A DNA stretch of 64,000 nucleotides from Acanthacorydalis orientalis (GCA_034766995.1 CM068318.1:5052001-5116000), one strand, 5' to 3'; shown: positions 12,561 to 26,912, numbered from the stretch's first letter. Notes: a model not told the origin generated them from the letters alone. Made by a program: numbers and translations.

Positions 12561-13546
12561 GAAATAACACTAATATGATTTTGATTTTTGAAACGAATTC
12601 ATAATATATTTTATTAATAAATTGTTGAAATAAGTGATTTTAATATGACAGTGATATTTCATTTCTTAAATATTATTCCTTAATATATTCATACAACTCT
12701 CGTTATTAAAAAAAAGAAAAAACAACAAAATTATATTTATTGGCATTCGTGCAGCATTGTAATAAATATCCAGTCTGCCGTAATATGGTCGCAGAAAAAG
12801 AAAGATTATACGAGATATTCTTAAATTTAAATGCTCTTATTCGACTCGAACGTGTAACGTCAGTAAGCGAGGACACGGAGATGTTGAAGAGAGACTGAAA
12901 AAAAGTACGCAGTGTAAAATTGCACACATTTTGCACAACAAGGAAACGGTGCCATTCTAAGGAATAGACGACAGAAGGAGGCGGATTGACAGAGAGGGAT
13001 GAAGACGGTGGTGAATAAAACACGGATAAAAGAACGGTAGGCCGGCGGGTAGAGAATGCAAACAGGAAGGGTTCTGGCAGACGTTACCCCCGGAAATAGC
13101 TGACAGAGTGTTGAATGTCTGGAATGACAAACGGACTAGTGTAAAGAGCGATGTGACACACGGCGCATCCACGACGGATGGTTTCATTATTTTTGCTTAA
13201 AATGCGTGACGAGCGCCACATTTCGCCCGTGGTGATACTTTTCTTATTCTACTTTTTTTTCTCACCTCCTCTTCGCATACATGAGCTGCATCGCGACAAT
13301 TTTACACGAAATAATTGTCTACGACATCGGAGTCGACGTTACACTGACGAATCTGCATCTGTGTATCCATCTTCACATCACGTTAATAACACACATGTTT
13401 TAACACTTTTGTCTTGAAGACCATGTTCTTTATCAGTGAGTATGTGACAAGATGGTAGTAGTGGGCGGATATTTCTTATACATTATCCTAAAGAGCTTTA
13501 TGTGTTTAAGAGCTTTGTGTGTTTGTGTATGTATAACGTTCAATAT

Positions 13547-13597
<51 letters not shown>

Positions 13598-14018
13598 CTG
13601 AAAGTTTTAGAAACATAACTTATTAATTGTCTGTTAATATTAAGCATGTACTTCTAAATTAATGTTTCACATGTCAAACTGTTCGCAGAGATTAAATTAA
13701 AGTTAGCGGTTAGTACAGACATCGATTTTATTTTATTTCAGTCAAGATGCTTATAAAGTGTTCAAGTAGTATGATTAATTATAAGCATACAGTATATTTA
13801 AATGCTTACTACTGCACAAACTACTCGTTGTATCTAATTTAATCTCGATTTAATTTCTTAATGGAATGGAGAATATTAATAACGCACGATTAAATGATGT
13901 ACTTACAAATTATTCATAAAGTCATTTTTATAACGTGTATGCATTTCGTTTCTAATTTACGAGACTGAGTGAAGAGTGAAAAATATCAATTTTATACTTT
14001 TAATAAATTTATTACATA
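12561..14018. other. Non-coding DNA, moderately GC at 12830-13400
   Basis: No gene is recognised. Overlapping short frames lie on both strands at 12700-13420, where base composition is more balanced. Their translations have no domain and they overlap antisense, which argues against coding. A microsatellite lies at 13547-13586. Confidence 0.45.
13547..13586. repeat. (AC)n(AT)n compound microsatellite
   Basis: An AC run of about 13 bases passes directly into an AT run of 28 bases, followed by GTAT repeats. Confidence 0.95.
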
Positions 14019-14020
14019 TA

Positions 14021-14539
14021 TTAGGTGTGAAAATTAATTCGGGATCTTTAAATTGAATCAATCATCAATTCTCTTTTAAATTAAAATATTTTCTCGTCGT
14101 TGTGGGATTTTGAAGTGTCAACCTTTATATTTAGAAATGCTATATATCTTGTTCAAACAGTTGGTATAAACTCATAAAACAATAATGAACACGATTGCAT
14201 CCAAAAAACAACATATTAGGCATTGGATACTTTTCGCATACCAGTTGAAGAAAATACTGGCGAAGCAACTGGAATGACTTATTCAACTTCGGGGAAAAAT
14301 GTTATTATATGTAAAACATGCAAAAAATGTTAAGACAATAGAAGAAATCTAAAAATTTATTATGAGTTTATCGACACAAAGCCGCTACTTTTTTTTCAAC
14401 AAGGAATTCGTCAGTTACCGGACAGATAGAGCAAATTATACAAGACAATGAAGAATATTTTGAGGATTAAAATGTATTCTATTTTTCCGTAAACATTAAT
14501 TTTCTGTAAAAATGGCACCGAATTAATTTGCACATCTAA
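14021..14539 (+). mobile_element. Internally deleted mariner, family 2 (519 bp)
   Basis: The left end TTAGGTGTGAAAATTAATTC (then GG) and the right end, reverse complement TTAGATGTGCAAATTAATTC (then GG), are near-identical terminal inverted repeats. TA flanks both sides (14019-14020, 14540-14541). The interior keeps the start and the very end of a transposase gene and lacks the middle. It differs from family 1 in both ends and protein. An orphan 3' end of the same family occurs at 30323. Confidence 0.88.
14185..14470 (+). pseudogene. Mariner transposase relic, N- and C-terminal pieces joined
   Basis: The start reads KKQHIRHWILFAYQLKK, and after a frameshift resembles the N-terminal region of mauritiana-type mariner transposases. 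The end reads QQGIRQLPDR, then a stop where Trp is usual, then (shifted) QIIQDNEEYFED and TAA. That is the common mariner C-terminus (GI-LP-RW-K-I---G-YFE). The catalytic core between them is missing, so it is a broken, internally deleted gene. Confidence 0.78.
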
Positions 14540-14703
14540 TATAAGAGCTGTTCGTGTTTAATTTTAAAATATATAATAATTGTATACATGAAAGTGTTTT
14601 ATTTATTAGTTTCGAATCATATTAAATGTGATATTTCACATATTGAAATTATACTCAAACAATGTAACAAATGTAGTTGATTTCTTAATATTGTATATTC
14701 GCA

Positions 14704-14707
<4 letters not shown>

Positions 14708-14772
<65 letters not shown>
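14708..14772. repeat. (CT)n(AT)n compound microsatellite
   Basis: About 29 bases of CT repeat join directly to about 36 bases of AT repeat. The same CT-to-TA arrangement recurs at 36522 and around 57910-58127. Confidence 0.97.
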
Positions 14773-14774
<2 letters not shown>

Positions 14775-16848
14775 CGAAACCATAACGTATACGTGCACAG
14801 ACACGTATATAATTAATTATTTACCTTAATGTAAGGGATGTTGATTCGAGAGCGATACATTATATGAAATACCATATTCTAAATAATCTTCATTCAGTGA
14901 TAAGAAGAGACTGAAGACCTTCATCCTTATACGTATTTATATGTTATCTTTGAATCAGTTAATACACAGACACGAACAGTCTACCTATCAAATGTCTTGA
15001 ACTCTGAATGTAAGACATGAATAATACATTTTCCTCTGGCGAGCAATCTTCGAGATAATGGAACTGAATTATTCTGATTCTCGCAGTTAGCTCAATTTGT
15101 GTAATAGTTTCATCAACAATTTGTCAACATTTTGTTTGCTGTCAACATTCGCATAACTGCTATGAAAAAATGTAGATGAAACGAAATGAAACAAAGGTCG
15201 GTACGGTGGCGCGCAGTGAAACGAGAAGTTTAGAATGCCGTCTGTTCTTTCAACTGAGATTAGATTTTAGAAAACTGTATATCATTATTGTTTGTGTTAT
15301 AAACAATATATATATATATATATATATAATAATTTATTATTAAAATTATTTTTTTTATAAATCAAAGTATAATGTTCCATAAAAATCAGAATTGAAAAAG
15401 TAGATTGAATTAATTTAACAATAATAAAATAAGATGTTATATGTTGACTTTATCTTTTCCATTAAACTATCATTAAATGAAAAATTTATGAAAGTTTTTG
15501 ACCACTATCAAAATTTGTATTTAATTTTTGAATTTATTGATTCACAGTTAAAGTAACCCTATCTATCTTTGTTCAAAATGTTATTCGTGACATCAATTTC
15601 AGATATGTTTTTATAAAACTATTTATCCTAATTTTAAATACGTTATTTGAATAATTAGTGTTTTATTGATTTTAAATATTGATATTTAGGAAATTTAGAT
15701 ATCAATATGCTGTCTGATTGATGAAATTAAGATCCATGCAAGGAAGTAATTTTAGCTTTCAGTTATTGACAATTTGATTTTAGTAGACAAATTCATTATA
15801 GTGCACTGTTAAGAAGAAATACATGTAAAATATTTTCTATTATTAATGGATGCATAATGATCAATAATAGATGTTTTTACTTTCCAAAACAAATACCAGA
15901 TTGATTAAAATTTTAGTAAATTTGAGAAGCAAAAAAATAGTAATAATAATAAATGTTTAAATATGAATATTTCTAAAAAATAAAATTTAATCATAAAAAA
16001 ATATTATTCGATTAACATCATTAATTAAAACATATTTTTAGCACTGTTACTAAATTATGTATCACGAATGATTTTTTCACTCTCACAAATCTTAAAATTC
16101 TTTTCTGATCGAAATATTGATTATTTTTATTTATTTTTTGCACATATTTTTATAGAAATTGCAGTATTCTTAGAGCATAAGTTACAGAAAAATCCGTAAT
16201 CAAAAAATTAACATTCAAAAATATTCAATAATATCTTTTTTAATATGCGAGAATGGAAAATTAATTTATGAAACAATACTGCTGTCATCATTCTTCATTT
16301 TTTGACAATGAATAACGTATCCGGCTTTAATTAATTTTTCCTTATCAGTAAATCTCTCATTGTTTGTTTCTATATAGGTACATTTATAGATTTTTTCTAG
16401 ACATTTTTAGTTTTCAAAAACCTTTCTTTAAAAGTTATTTTAGACAAAAAAACTCTCGTCAGATATAAACTGGTTAAATTCCTTTCCTTCAATCGATACC
16501 ATCTTATTTGCATTACATGCTCTTTTATTATTATAATATAAAATATATAATACTCTCATAATAAGTTTTATATTTTATTGGATTTTATTTTTTAAAGCAA
16601 AACAGATCAATGAGTATTAATATCAATAAAAAAAATGTATAATATGATACAAAAGACATATCTAAACAAATGAAAATTGAAATAGAAATAAATAACTATT
16701 TGAAACTCTTAAAATATAATATTTTTCTACAATATTAATTATTTTTACAGTTGGGTGAATCCATATAAAAAAGATATTTCATTCAATTTTGTATTTCTGA
16801 AAGATATTTTGAGTACTATTTGAATGAGAATTTCTGTCAGTTGTGCTG

Positions 16849-16931
<83 letters not shown>
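16849..16931. repeat. (TA)n microsatellite, about 41 units
   Basis: An uninterrupted run of about 83 bases, the longest pure TA array in the window. Confidence 0.98.
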
Positions 16932-16932
<1 letters not shown>

Positions 16933-18589
16933 GAGAATTATACAAACAAGTTTCATTTTCAACAACCATCGACTTGTTCGTATTTTTTAACGCGAGCGTG
17001 AAATAATTTCTAATATATTTTGAAAATAAATATTGAACTGAGCACCTCAAAACGAAACACGAAATTTCTTTCGCGCCGCACTCTACAACGAATTGATTAC
17101 TTTATCTTTTCGAAGTTTGAACTGTACTTAAAAGCAAAACATAAGTAAACAAGAATTGAACAACGACATCATTACGTTGAAGTGAAGCACCTCCCGTTAC
17201 AATATCGTGTTGAATTTGATATCAGAAATGTTGAAATTGATCAACAAACATTGTACGCAACTGGAAATTATTTCCATCAATAAGTTTCGGCTCGGCGTTG
17301 TGTAGTAAATATAGACATAACAAATTTCAAAATAAATGTAAATTTGGTACGCTGCACGGTGTACATTGTTGATGCTTGTGTTATGATCATTTTTTTTTTC
17401 AGTCTAGAGAAATTGGTATCGCGGTAAATTTCTATTGAATGTTACACTTGAAATTGATTTATGTTTTAAAACTAATCATGTATAAAATTATAAAACACTA
17501 TTTACTGTTTTACACGTTCATTTATATAAATTTCAAAATAAATTATTATATTATACAAAGTAAAATTCATCATATAGTTTTATTTATAACATTATTATCA
17601 CTTGAATTAAATTAAATTATAATACTTCAACCGAATAATAATTCAAACTTTCTCTTCTCTCATTCAGGAAACATAAATTTCCATATTAATATATCGAAAG
17701 GGTTAAAATGATCGATTGATTATTTTAGGTTTTAAAGCTTGTAGGGATAATTTGAAAAGCTCCATCATTTTTTAAGTGTAAAAAACTGTTAAAAATGCAT
17801 CAAAATGTTCATCCATCAAACTGTTTTAAATTTGATTACTTATTTTTTTAATGAAAATTAATTACTCAAAAACAACATTGTTTCATTTCTTTCATACTTT
17901 TTTCTTGTATGTTCGTATCTATATCTTTTTGTAGTTGATTTTAATATCAGTTTAATATTAGTTTGGCTTTAATAGAAATTCGAATAGAAACTAAAATAAA
18001 TTCAAAACCAAATTGAATCAAATTTGTTTAATTAAAGTTATTTGTTTTAATTAAAACAAATGTGGGAGTCACAAATGTGTGTTAATTATAGTTAAATAAA
18101 TTTATATATATATATAATAAATGGAATTTTCAGAATATGAATATTAATTGTTTGAATATTTCAGAGAGGTAAAACTAATTAACTATATTATAAATATATT
18201 TTATAATAAGTTATATTTAGAAATAGATTTAAAATTTTTTTTAAAAAAAAAACGTTAGATTTTATAGTTTCTTCGGATTTATAGTGTATTTTATATATAA
18301 AGAAAGATGTATCTTTCAGAATTAATCCTGCGAATAGACTGACACAGAAATTGACAGACGAAATTTCGTCGTAAATTTTAATAATGAGTATATACATAGC
18401 AGTAAAGCTAATTAACATTTATCTTAAGTTACAGACACTTCGCAGCTTACTGTTTTGATATTGTTTCTCACAGAAATTAATCAAACGATAATAATAGAAG
18501 CAGGCAGATGCCTGGGCATCGACATGAATAGACGCTACTGTTCTTTATCTAACCTTTTAGAAAATTAGGTACACCCGTTGGTAAAATGA

Positions 18590-18880
18590 CGAAGCCAGCA
18601 GTATAAAGGTGACAGTGGCAATATTGCTTTCGCATGATTCCATTACGTGGGCACTAATTCATTAAGCTTCGACTGACAGAACAGCACAGTAAGGTCGGTG
18701 TGTAGAACGTTCTGGGCACGGGGACGACGGTGTAGGACGTGTGGGGGATCGCTTCGGACGGCTGGATTATAGCAATGACACGGCCGGAACGTCGACACAA
18801 ACCTGTTAATCCTACTGGATACGAAATAACACCACTGGCGACCGGTGTCTTGTGCCTCGCACAGACGATTTACTCTATTA
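18590..18880. promoter_or_regulatory. GC-richer island with a TATA-like motif
   Basis: TATAAAGG at 18602-18609 precedes about 250 bases of clearly higher GC, with CG-rich words such as GGACGACGG and CGGCCGGAACG. This could be a promoter or enhancer. No open frame of note starts downstream on the + strand, and no transcript evidence is available, so the TATA motif may be chance. Confidence 0.3.
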
Positions 18881-20658
18881 GAAAACAGTTATTCACAAAT
18901 GTCGTCGTTACAGAATAAATAATCGCTAGTTTAGTTTCAATGGCGTACACTAACGGGATCCTTTGTTAATACTGTCGTATTTTATATCTTTTTTTATTGG
19001 GGAACAGTTTTTTTTACGAATTATAAATTGGATAATTTGTTTATAAAAAAAAATAATACAAAATTAATGTAATCAGAACTAATACAGAGATCTCTTTAAA
19101 TATTTCTAAAACATCCTTCCAATATGATCAGATACTTGATACTGATTGAAAAACCAAACATTTCAATTGTATATAAACATTAAATATATTCGATTTGTTA
19201 CATTTTTAAAATTTGAATTTAATTCAGAAATAATTATACTTTCTGAATAAAAATAATAGTTAGAAAAATTCCTACAATATATATTTGATAATGTAATTAT
19301 CTAAGGAAACTCGCACATGGCCTGCAAAACTCGTATAGAATAATGAACAGTAAGTACACAGAACAATAACATAATTAAAGATAAAAAAATATATAAAAAA
19401 ATGTGTTGTTTTCTCTTTCTGAAATATTAATTTAATTGGCTTTAAATGCATTTATAAATCATTTTTTTGTCTGAGAAATGTTTGTTGTAAAATAATTTAA
19501 CTGAAATGTATAATCTATTAAATCAATAACTTCAAATTTTCAACTAATAATCAGAGACTATGTACTTTTTTATTCATATGCTAAGAAAGGATATTTATTT
19601 GTTTTAAAAAATAATAATAAATTTAATAAATCTACAGTTCTTTATTCATTTATTAATAATTAAAAGTGTGATATACTATTATTACATTATTCAAACCGGT
19701 ATGAATTGATTTAATTTCTTTGAGCCAATAATTCAAATCATTTAAAAATAATATAAAAAAATATTCATCGTTCAGTAGTTATTTTTCTCATATATTTTTT
19801 GGTTTTGTAATCTTCGATTATATTTCATATTTGTTTAAAGAGAGAAAGAATATGGATTTATCTACACTATCTGAAAATCTACGAGAATAGAAACTAGTTA
19901 TAGAAAATAAATAATTATGTGATGTACAAAGCCCAAGTCTATCACAAAAATAATAAATGTATTGATGAAATACTGTATTTAATAAAAATATTTTAGAAAA
20001 TAAAATTAATGTACGGTTTTTTAATTTGTGAATTCGACGGCATTAAAATTTTCAATGAAACATTTTCAGAATATTTATGTTTAATGAAATATTTAAAAAA
20101 ACACAATGATATTCTATAGTAATTTATATCGGACGAAAATCTAAATAAAACAGGACTATTCTGTATTAAAAAAAATATAATCTAACTCGTTGAAAATAAA
20201 CATAAATGCATATTTGACCATAAAAAAGACAGTGTACTTAAAATCGGATTCGTGGCTGTTCTGCAAACGTACTTAACACACAACCGGTATTTCGTTCATC
20301 CACTAATATTGCCATCGATGCAAACAATCTCGATTTCTAGTAGCCACTCTAGCTATCGGCTAACGTTACCTCTATGGACTCATTTCATCCAGAGATAATT
20401 GAATCATATAGATTTCTATGCACTGCGCCCCTACTTCATTCAGGCACATCTATTCACTGTATTACATGAATAGGAGAGAGCTTTTTATATAGCGTGTGTT
20501 CAGTGATTTACTGAGTTATGAAGCTATTATCGCGCTATTAAATAGTGTATGCTTCATTTGACTTGTTTTGACAACTTGACAAGATATTCAATACATTTTA
20601 CAGAACGATGTTTACATCAATTATTCGCACGTGCTGTGTATAATTTATCATGAAAAAT

Positions 20659-20664
<6 letters not shown>

Positions 20665-20726
<62 letters not shown>
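20665..20726. repeat. (TA)n microsatellite
   Basis: A pure TA run of about 62 bases. Confidence 0.98.
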
Positions 20727-20729
<3 letters not shown>

Positions 20730-21439
20730 TGACAATTTTTACAGTAAAATGCTCTAAAAAAATAAGTTGATACAATTTCTAATTTGTGAAATTTCTTAAA
20801 AAAAAGAATCGAAGAAGTTATGTTTATATTGATTTAAATTATTATTTACTAATTAATTATATTATAAAACTGAATATTACTATGTAGGCTATTAAATAAA
20901 GTTAAATAAAAATTATAGGTATTATAACAAAATATAATTTTTGAGACTGTATTTAAATTTATTTTCACAGACGAATTTTTCATCCAAATCACAAATCAAA
21001 ACTTTTTTCCTCTGATGAAAAATATTTAATTGATTATTGCTTATGAATATTTTGATGACTTTTGGATGTGTGAAAATGTATGCAAGGGTACTATAGTTAA
21101 ATATTAGGATAATCTTCTTAAAAGGATCAACTTAATATTAAGAAGAGTGTTTTTACATATGGTTTAAAGGAAATATATTTTTGTACCTTTATAAAGATAG
21201 TTAATTCATTTTCTTTAATAAAAAAAATAAGGTAATTGACTTTTTTCCTTATACTTTTAAAGAATTTGTTCTGTGTATATAAAAGAAAATTCAATTAGTA
21301 GTCAATCAACATAGAAATAGATATTCGAAACAATTAAAAGGATTAAATAAAGTTTGAAGAATTAAATTAAAAGTAATATTTTAATTTTAAAGTTTTGTAA
21401 AAAAATAGAAAAAATATAAAAAATATAATGAAATACTTT

Positions 21440-21442
<3 letters not shown>

Positions 21443-21482
<40 letters not shown>
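21443..21482. repeat. (TA)n microsatellite
   Basis: A pure TA run of about 40 bases. Confidence 0.97.
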
Positions 21483-21484
<2 letters not shown>

Positions 21485-22780
21485 TATTATATATTTAACA
21501 TTATAATGGATTTTTATCTCCAATATATAAAGAAATCCGCCACAAGAACACAAATCAAAGTATAAGTTACTCGATTTTAATATAAAAAAAAATAAACAGT
21601 CAGAACGACGCTGTGCATGCGAATTCCGATTACCTTCTTCTCCTCTATATCCTATTTTACATTGACTTGCTTACGTATTCCTTTTATGTCTTTTGTACAA
21701 TTCATTCGTTCCATATGTACAAAATCTTTTGAACATACTCTTAACTCCATACCAAACCACATTTTCTTTGAAGTCAGTCACTTACATAATCTCATTTCTT
21801 AGTTTACCTAATCTGATTTCGTGTCTTACACATAAAATTATACATTTCTGAAGTTCATATTTACAGTTTGATACTCAGTTACATTGTGTTCATAGATTAA
21901 AAATTAACATCAAAGAGAAATTTTCAAATTATATATGGAAAGAAAGGCAGACATTCTACGATTGTTTTTTTTTCGTCGTTCAATTTAATAACGGTTAATG
22001 CGTTTAGTCAGTCGGTTTGATATTTTTTTTTCTTATTCGTAAAGAAATATTAAATTAACTGTATGTTTTCTTACAGAGATTATTTTAATAAAAATTATCA
22101 GGTACAATCAGATAGATATATATATATATACATACAATTTTTAAATAATATTTATTTGTACAATATCTGCTCAATGTATTAAAAATATATGGAAATAATT
22201 GTTTCTAATAGAAATAAAACTTTATATGTTTGTTTGTATCTAAGCAAATAAAATCGATTTATATTCAATATTATCATAGAAATATAACCAGAAAAACTAT
22301 TATTTGTTCATAAATGTAAGTTTTATTATATATATATATATATATTTCTATGTGTGTACTTCCAGATAGTTAAATGTATAAATTTGTTTTATTAACAGAC
22401 ATTAACAGTGAAATCGCAGCACAACAAATTGAATATAATCTGAACACAATACATGAAAATCGTTCATTACACACATTATTTCTGAATCATTGCATGCATA
22501 AAAGTACTTCCATGTGTACTACATTAGCAATAATTCAATTGTAACAGTGGTTATCAGATGCGCTATGCAGTAACATTACATTAAATGCATGTTAAGTTGC
22601 TTTTCAGAACAATAAAACAATAATAATCATACTTATTTTGGAAGAAAATGCGATTAAATTAATCACCCCGAGATCATTACGCGTGATTCATATTTTAATT
22701 ACGTGCGAATTACAGTTGAACGATTATTTCTTTAATTTCTGCTGGTACAATCTCGGATTTATATCTGAGAAAAAATATTG

Positions 22781-22782
<2 letters not shown>

Positions 22783-22816
<34 letters not shown>
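22783..22816. repeat. (AT)n microsatellite
   Basis: A pure AT run of about 34 bases. Confidence 0.96.
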
Positions 22817-22823
<7 letters not shown>

Positions 22824-24180
22824 GGATATATTTTATATAGTTAATTTGACGAGTAATTAATTATAAAACTCATTACAAACATTTATAAAATACAGATAAT
22901 AGAAACTAATATCTCAGTGTTAGTTAATACAGACTGATCCATTATAAAATTGCACATAAATGTATCCTAATGGATTTTACTTCATTATATCGGCCAATAT
23001 TAATTTAATTAAAAGTTTTTCATTTCATTAAAAATTAATTATGAATTTTGACAATGTATATAGTATGTTAATGAAAAAATAAATAATGGTAGTATGTTAA
23101 TGGTAGAATAAATAAATTAATCGTACGTTTATATATTTTTAAAAGTTTGATTAAATCTATATTCATGACTATTTTATTTTTAATCGATTTATATATGTAT
23201 GTATATTAATGGACAGATACATAAAAACATCTGACTTGGTCTAATTTCAACAAGCGTCTATCCCTCTTTTACATACATTTTAATCCAGCCTGCTTATTCA
23301 CTTTTTTCGAAAATTTTTAGTTCTTAACTTCACTCAGTAGTAGTTCATTTCCTGTTATCTGTTTATAGTCTTATTTTTTTTTCAATATGTACTGCCAATT
23401 TCCGTTTACTATTCTAATTGTCTTTAAAATTCGTATCTTTTTGTATGTATTCTTCTCTAATCAAAAAAATTTCCTATAATTATCGAATGTGTTCTACTTT
23501 TAAAATGTATGGCTGCTAGAAAAATTTTCAAACTATGCTAGATCAGTAGTATAGCTCTTTTCTTTAATTAAATTAATTTGAAACAAGTACTTAATTATAA
23601 TGAATTACTTTGAATACACAGTATCTAAATTTAAATCAAGTATGACACTTTGATATTGAAAAATGCTAATTAAAAAAAATCAATAATGAATAAAAAAACG
23701 CATTAAAGCACGCTACAATGTAATACGCAATGAAAAATGAAAGTGAAACGTTAATGTTAACATATCAAAATTTCTATCATTTTTTTTAATTTTCAGTTGG
23801 TATTTAAAATGTAGTTTAAATATAGATATGCAATGAACGGAAAATGTTTAATATTTATACGAAAAAATAAATAATCTACATGATTTTTCCTATGTACGGA
23901 TTAGAAATTTGATTGAATTCAGGTTAGAATTCAGAAAACAACAATGGAAATTATTTTCCTATCAACCTAATAATTTACTAGAATATAAATGTACTTAAAG
24001 TGTTGTTTTTCTTAAATTTATTCAGTGAAATAAAAACAGATTAATGAAAGATTAAACTCGATAAAGAATACGGATACAAACATTTCGTGTTACAGTATAT
24101 GTTTCTCTAACGCGTTCGTTGCGTTTTATTAACATGAAATTAAGAATTCGTTGATTAAAAAAGCGTGTTCGTCATTTTTA

Positions 24181-24800
24181 TACCTCGCGTAGTGTGCTCA
24201 ACGCAGAGACGTCGTATATCTATGAATTTCCTCCGCAGAAACGTCTTATACATCCACGCACTTCCTACGGTGCGTACATCCTTTCCAAGTTAACGACGTT
24301 TCCAAGTGAAACACAAAACTTCTACCTAGTTCCTCGGTTACCTACTGGTTACTTTAATTCTACCTCAATTGATTCGACCTACAAATTGAAACTGGCGTTG
24401 TTATTAGATTCACTTTTCGTTTTCACGCACGGAAATTATTTATCACGGTACGAAGGAGCAGCCAGAGTACAGTTCAAGTAGCTGCTGCCACTAGTAGATG
24501 ACGGGCACGATGGTGCTACTGTGCCGATGGTGGTGGTGCTGGTGTGTAGTAGGTATAGAGAGAGTATATTTTAATTCAAACATGAATAATGCATAGGACT
24601 GCTGCCAGGCATTGTCTGCTTGCAACTTGTCAGGTCGTTTAAAACCGTTCCCGCGCCCCCGGACGCCCGCTACCACTAACGTCGAAGGCCCCTTACGTCG
24701 CGGCCCCGTCGAGAGCTTATTAAATCTACGCCCCGGGCTACAGCGCCGCGCCTCGGCGCCTCTTCAAACTACTACTCGCGTTACATGACTGAGATTCTGT
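24181..24800. promoter_or_regulatory. Large GC-rich island, possible CpG-rich regulatory region
   Basis: GC content is far above background, peaking at 24645-24765 (for example CCCGCGCCCCCGGACGCCCG and GCCGCGCCTCGGCGCC). A 95-codon + frame (24194-24481, starting at GTG, not ATG) and a 61-codon minus frame (24491-24676) cover it. Neither translation shows a family, and the minus frame includes a His run from CAC/TGG repeats. A promoter or enhancer is the more cautious reading; an untranslated first exon is also possible. Confidence 0.35.
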
Positions 24801-24838
24801 ATGCTGTGTGCGTGCGTGTCCGTGCGTGCATGTGCGTG

Positions 24839-24842
<4 letters not shown>

Positions 24843-24875
<33 letters not shown>
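24843..24875. repeat. (TA)n microsatellite within TGTA/TGCG repeats
   Basis: A TA run of about 33 bases is flanked by TGCGTG and TGTATG short repeats. Confidence 0.95.
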
Positions 24876-24880
<5 letters not shown>

Positions 24881-25405
24881 AATGTATGTATGTACGTATA
24901 TGTATGTGCCAGTATTTACATGTACTTAAAACACTCGCGCGTTGTGCATGTAGGTTTTGTTGTGTGTAGGTTTTTTGGCGTGTTCGTTTATTTGTGTATA
25001 TAAGATGAGAACGGCCGCTTCTTGAAATAAGAATGAAGCAAAATTTGTCCAATTATTATTTTATTCAACTCGTGTGGAATTTGTGTACGCTTCCTTCACG
25101 GAAAAGGAACATTACTCTTCGTATAAGTCTGTTCAAAAAGTAATGCAGGACAACTATTTGGACTGATAACGTAATGGTTCCAACTAGCAAGTTTCCTTAA
25201 AGTGACAGTCAGACAAAGTCTTTCTTTACTTTAGTTACCAAATTTAAATATACCCAAATAACGCATTATTATTATGTTTAATAATAATAATTTAATTCCA
25301 TCTTTTATAATCGTTAATTCGTCGATAATAAAGCTATAAAGTAGATTTACAGTAATTTGACTGCTGGATAATTTGATATTTTTTTCTGTAGTTTTAATCC
25401 CTTTC

Positions 25406-25411
<6 letters not shown>

Positions 25412-25473
<62 letters not shown>

Positions 25474-25492
25474 TAGATAGATAGATAGATAT
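25412..25492. repeat. (TA)n(GATA)n compound microsatellite
   Basis: About 59 bases of TA repeat pass into about five GATA units and then GA repeats. Confidence 0.97.
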
Positions 25493-26377
25493 AGAGAGAG
25501 ATTAACTCTTAAGAAACATAACTGGAAACTATTTTTTTTAAATTTAAAAATGAAGCATAATTGAAATAATAACTAACTTTATGTTTTTACAAGTTTATTG
25601 TATACATTTTTTTACTAGTATGGTTTTAAAAATGTTCTAGATTTTCTGATATATTTTTTTTCAAATATCAATTACAAAAGTATTGTGTGATAAAAATCTG
25701 ATAGAAATGTTTTCCAAATAAATAAAGCTTGATATGTTTTTGAAACTACTATTTTATTCATACATGCTAAAAATGTAAATAAATTATAGACATTGAAGAT
25801 AGAAATGTGAATGTACAAACATTATTTTAAGATTTAATATCAGTAATGAGAAAGATCAGATATTTGTTAATTAATTAAGTTGAAAGTTGTTCAAAATTAT
25901 CTCTTAAATAAGATATTAAATTCATAACAATTTAATTATATACGAAAAAAAAGTATCTTCTTGCTTAATTTTGTTTTGGATAATATTTCATTTTTTACAC
26001 AACATATAAATAAATTATTAAGTTCTCATATTCTTTTTTTTATTTGAGTTTTTTTTGTAGTGTTAATAACACATTATATTAACAACATATTTGACTTAAT
26101 GAAAAAGAAAAAGAAGTTTTATATGTTTTCATCGCATTACAATTTTAAATACTAATTTACAAACTTGTAATTTTACTTTCAACTTTAAAAGTATTTGAAT
26201 TAAAGTATTTAAAAGTATGAAAATTATTTAGTGTTTGTAAATTCTAATGTTTAAATCAACTTAAAATTGCTTTACTTTAATAAACCTTTATAATTTCAAT
26301 ATATATACAATTCTTATAACTCATTATATTCATTCATTTATTTATTTATTTATTTTTAATTTCTTTCTATATTCATT

Positions 26378-26379
<2 letters not shown>

Positions 26380-26415
<36 letters not shown>
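26380..26415. repeat. (TA)n microsatellite
   Basis: A pure TA run of about 36 bases, preceded by ATTT repeats. Confidence 0.96.
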
Positions 26416-26421
<6 letters not shown>

Positions 26422-26908
26422 TGTATTATATTTGTTTGTGTGTGTAAATATAAAATATCCGAATTTTAAAAATCTGCTGATAGATAAATATTATTAACTT
26501 TTTAGTATCTAAACAATTTTGATTTCGGATTCCATTTTCTGATATGTTTAATCCATCATTCTTTTTTTAGCTGTTTTATATATATATATATATATATACC
26601 TGTGCATGAATAATAATTTAAATTATAAATATCCTGCACTCATATTACTTTGTACAATTGACAAGTGCAGAAGTATAATCTAAATCAAGGCTATTTTATT
26701 AATATTTAACTATGAACGTTTTTCATTGTCAAAGAAACATTTTTCATGCGTGTACAAGAATTTTTACATTAATTATTCAAAAGGAAAACAACATTTCTGG
26801 ACATTGAAATTGTTTGATGTCGACTGTAATTGTAGTTCATGATTTTTTCATCAGCGCATAAACGCGGCAGTTGCATGCTTACATAGTTTTGTTTCTAAAG
26901 TTTGTTCG

Positions 26909-26912
<4 letters not shown>

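Larger units (their letters stand above)
14542..18589. other. Strongly AT-rich non-coding DNA
   Basis: No gene, element end or hairpin could be supported. Microsatellites lie at 14708-14772, 15306-15328 and 16849-16931. Short minus-strand frames at 16850-17050 and 18188-18418 are translated TA repeat and chance sequence. Confidence 0.55.
18881..24180. other. Strongly AT-rich non-coding DNA
   Basis: I see no gene or mobile element here. TA arrays are at 20665-20726, 21443-21482, 22327-22346 and 22783-22816. A slightly more mixed stretch at 20220-20640 has no recognisable feature. Confidence 0.55.

Noticed and set aside
25125..25165. Mariner-like end (AGTCTGTTCAAAAAGTAATG); similar word at 38685
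   Set aside because: No inverted partner or transposase scrap nearby, so the word alone is not enough.
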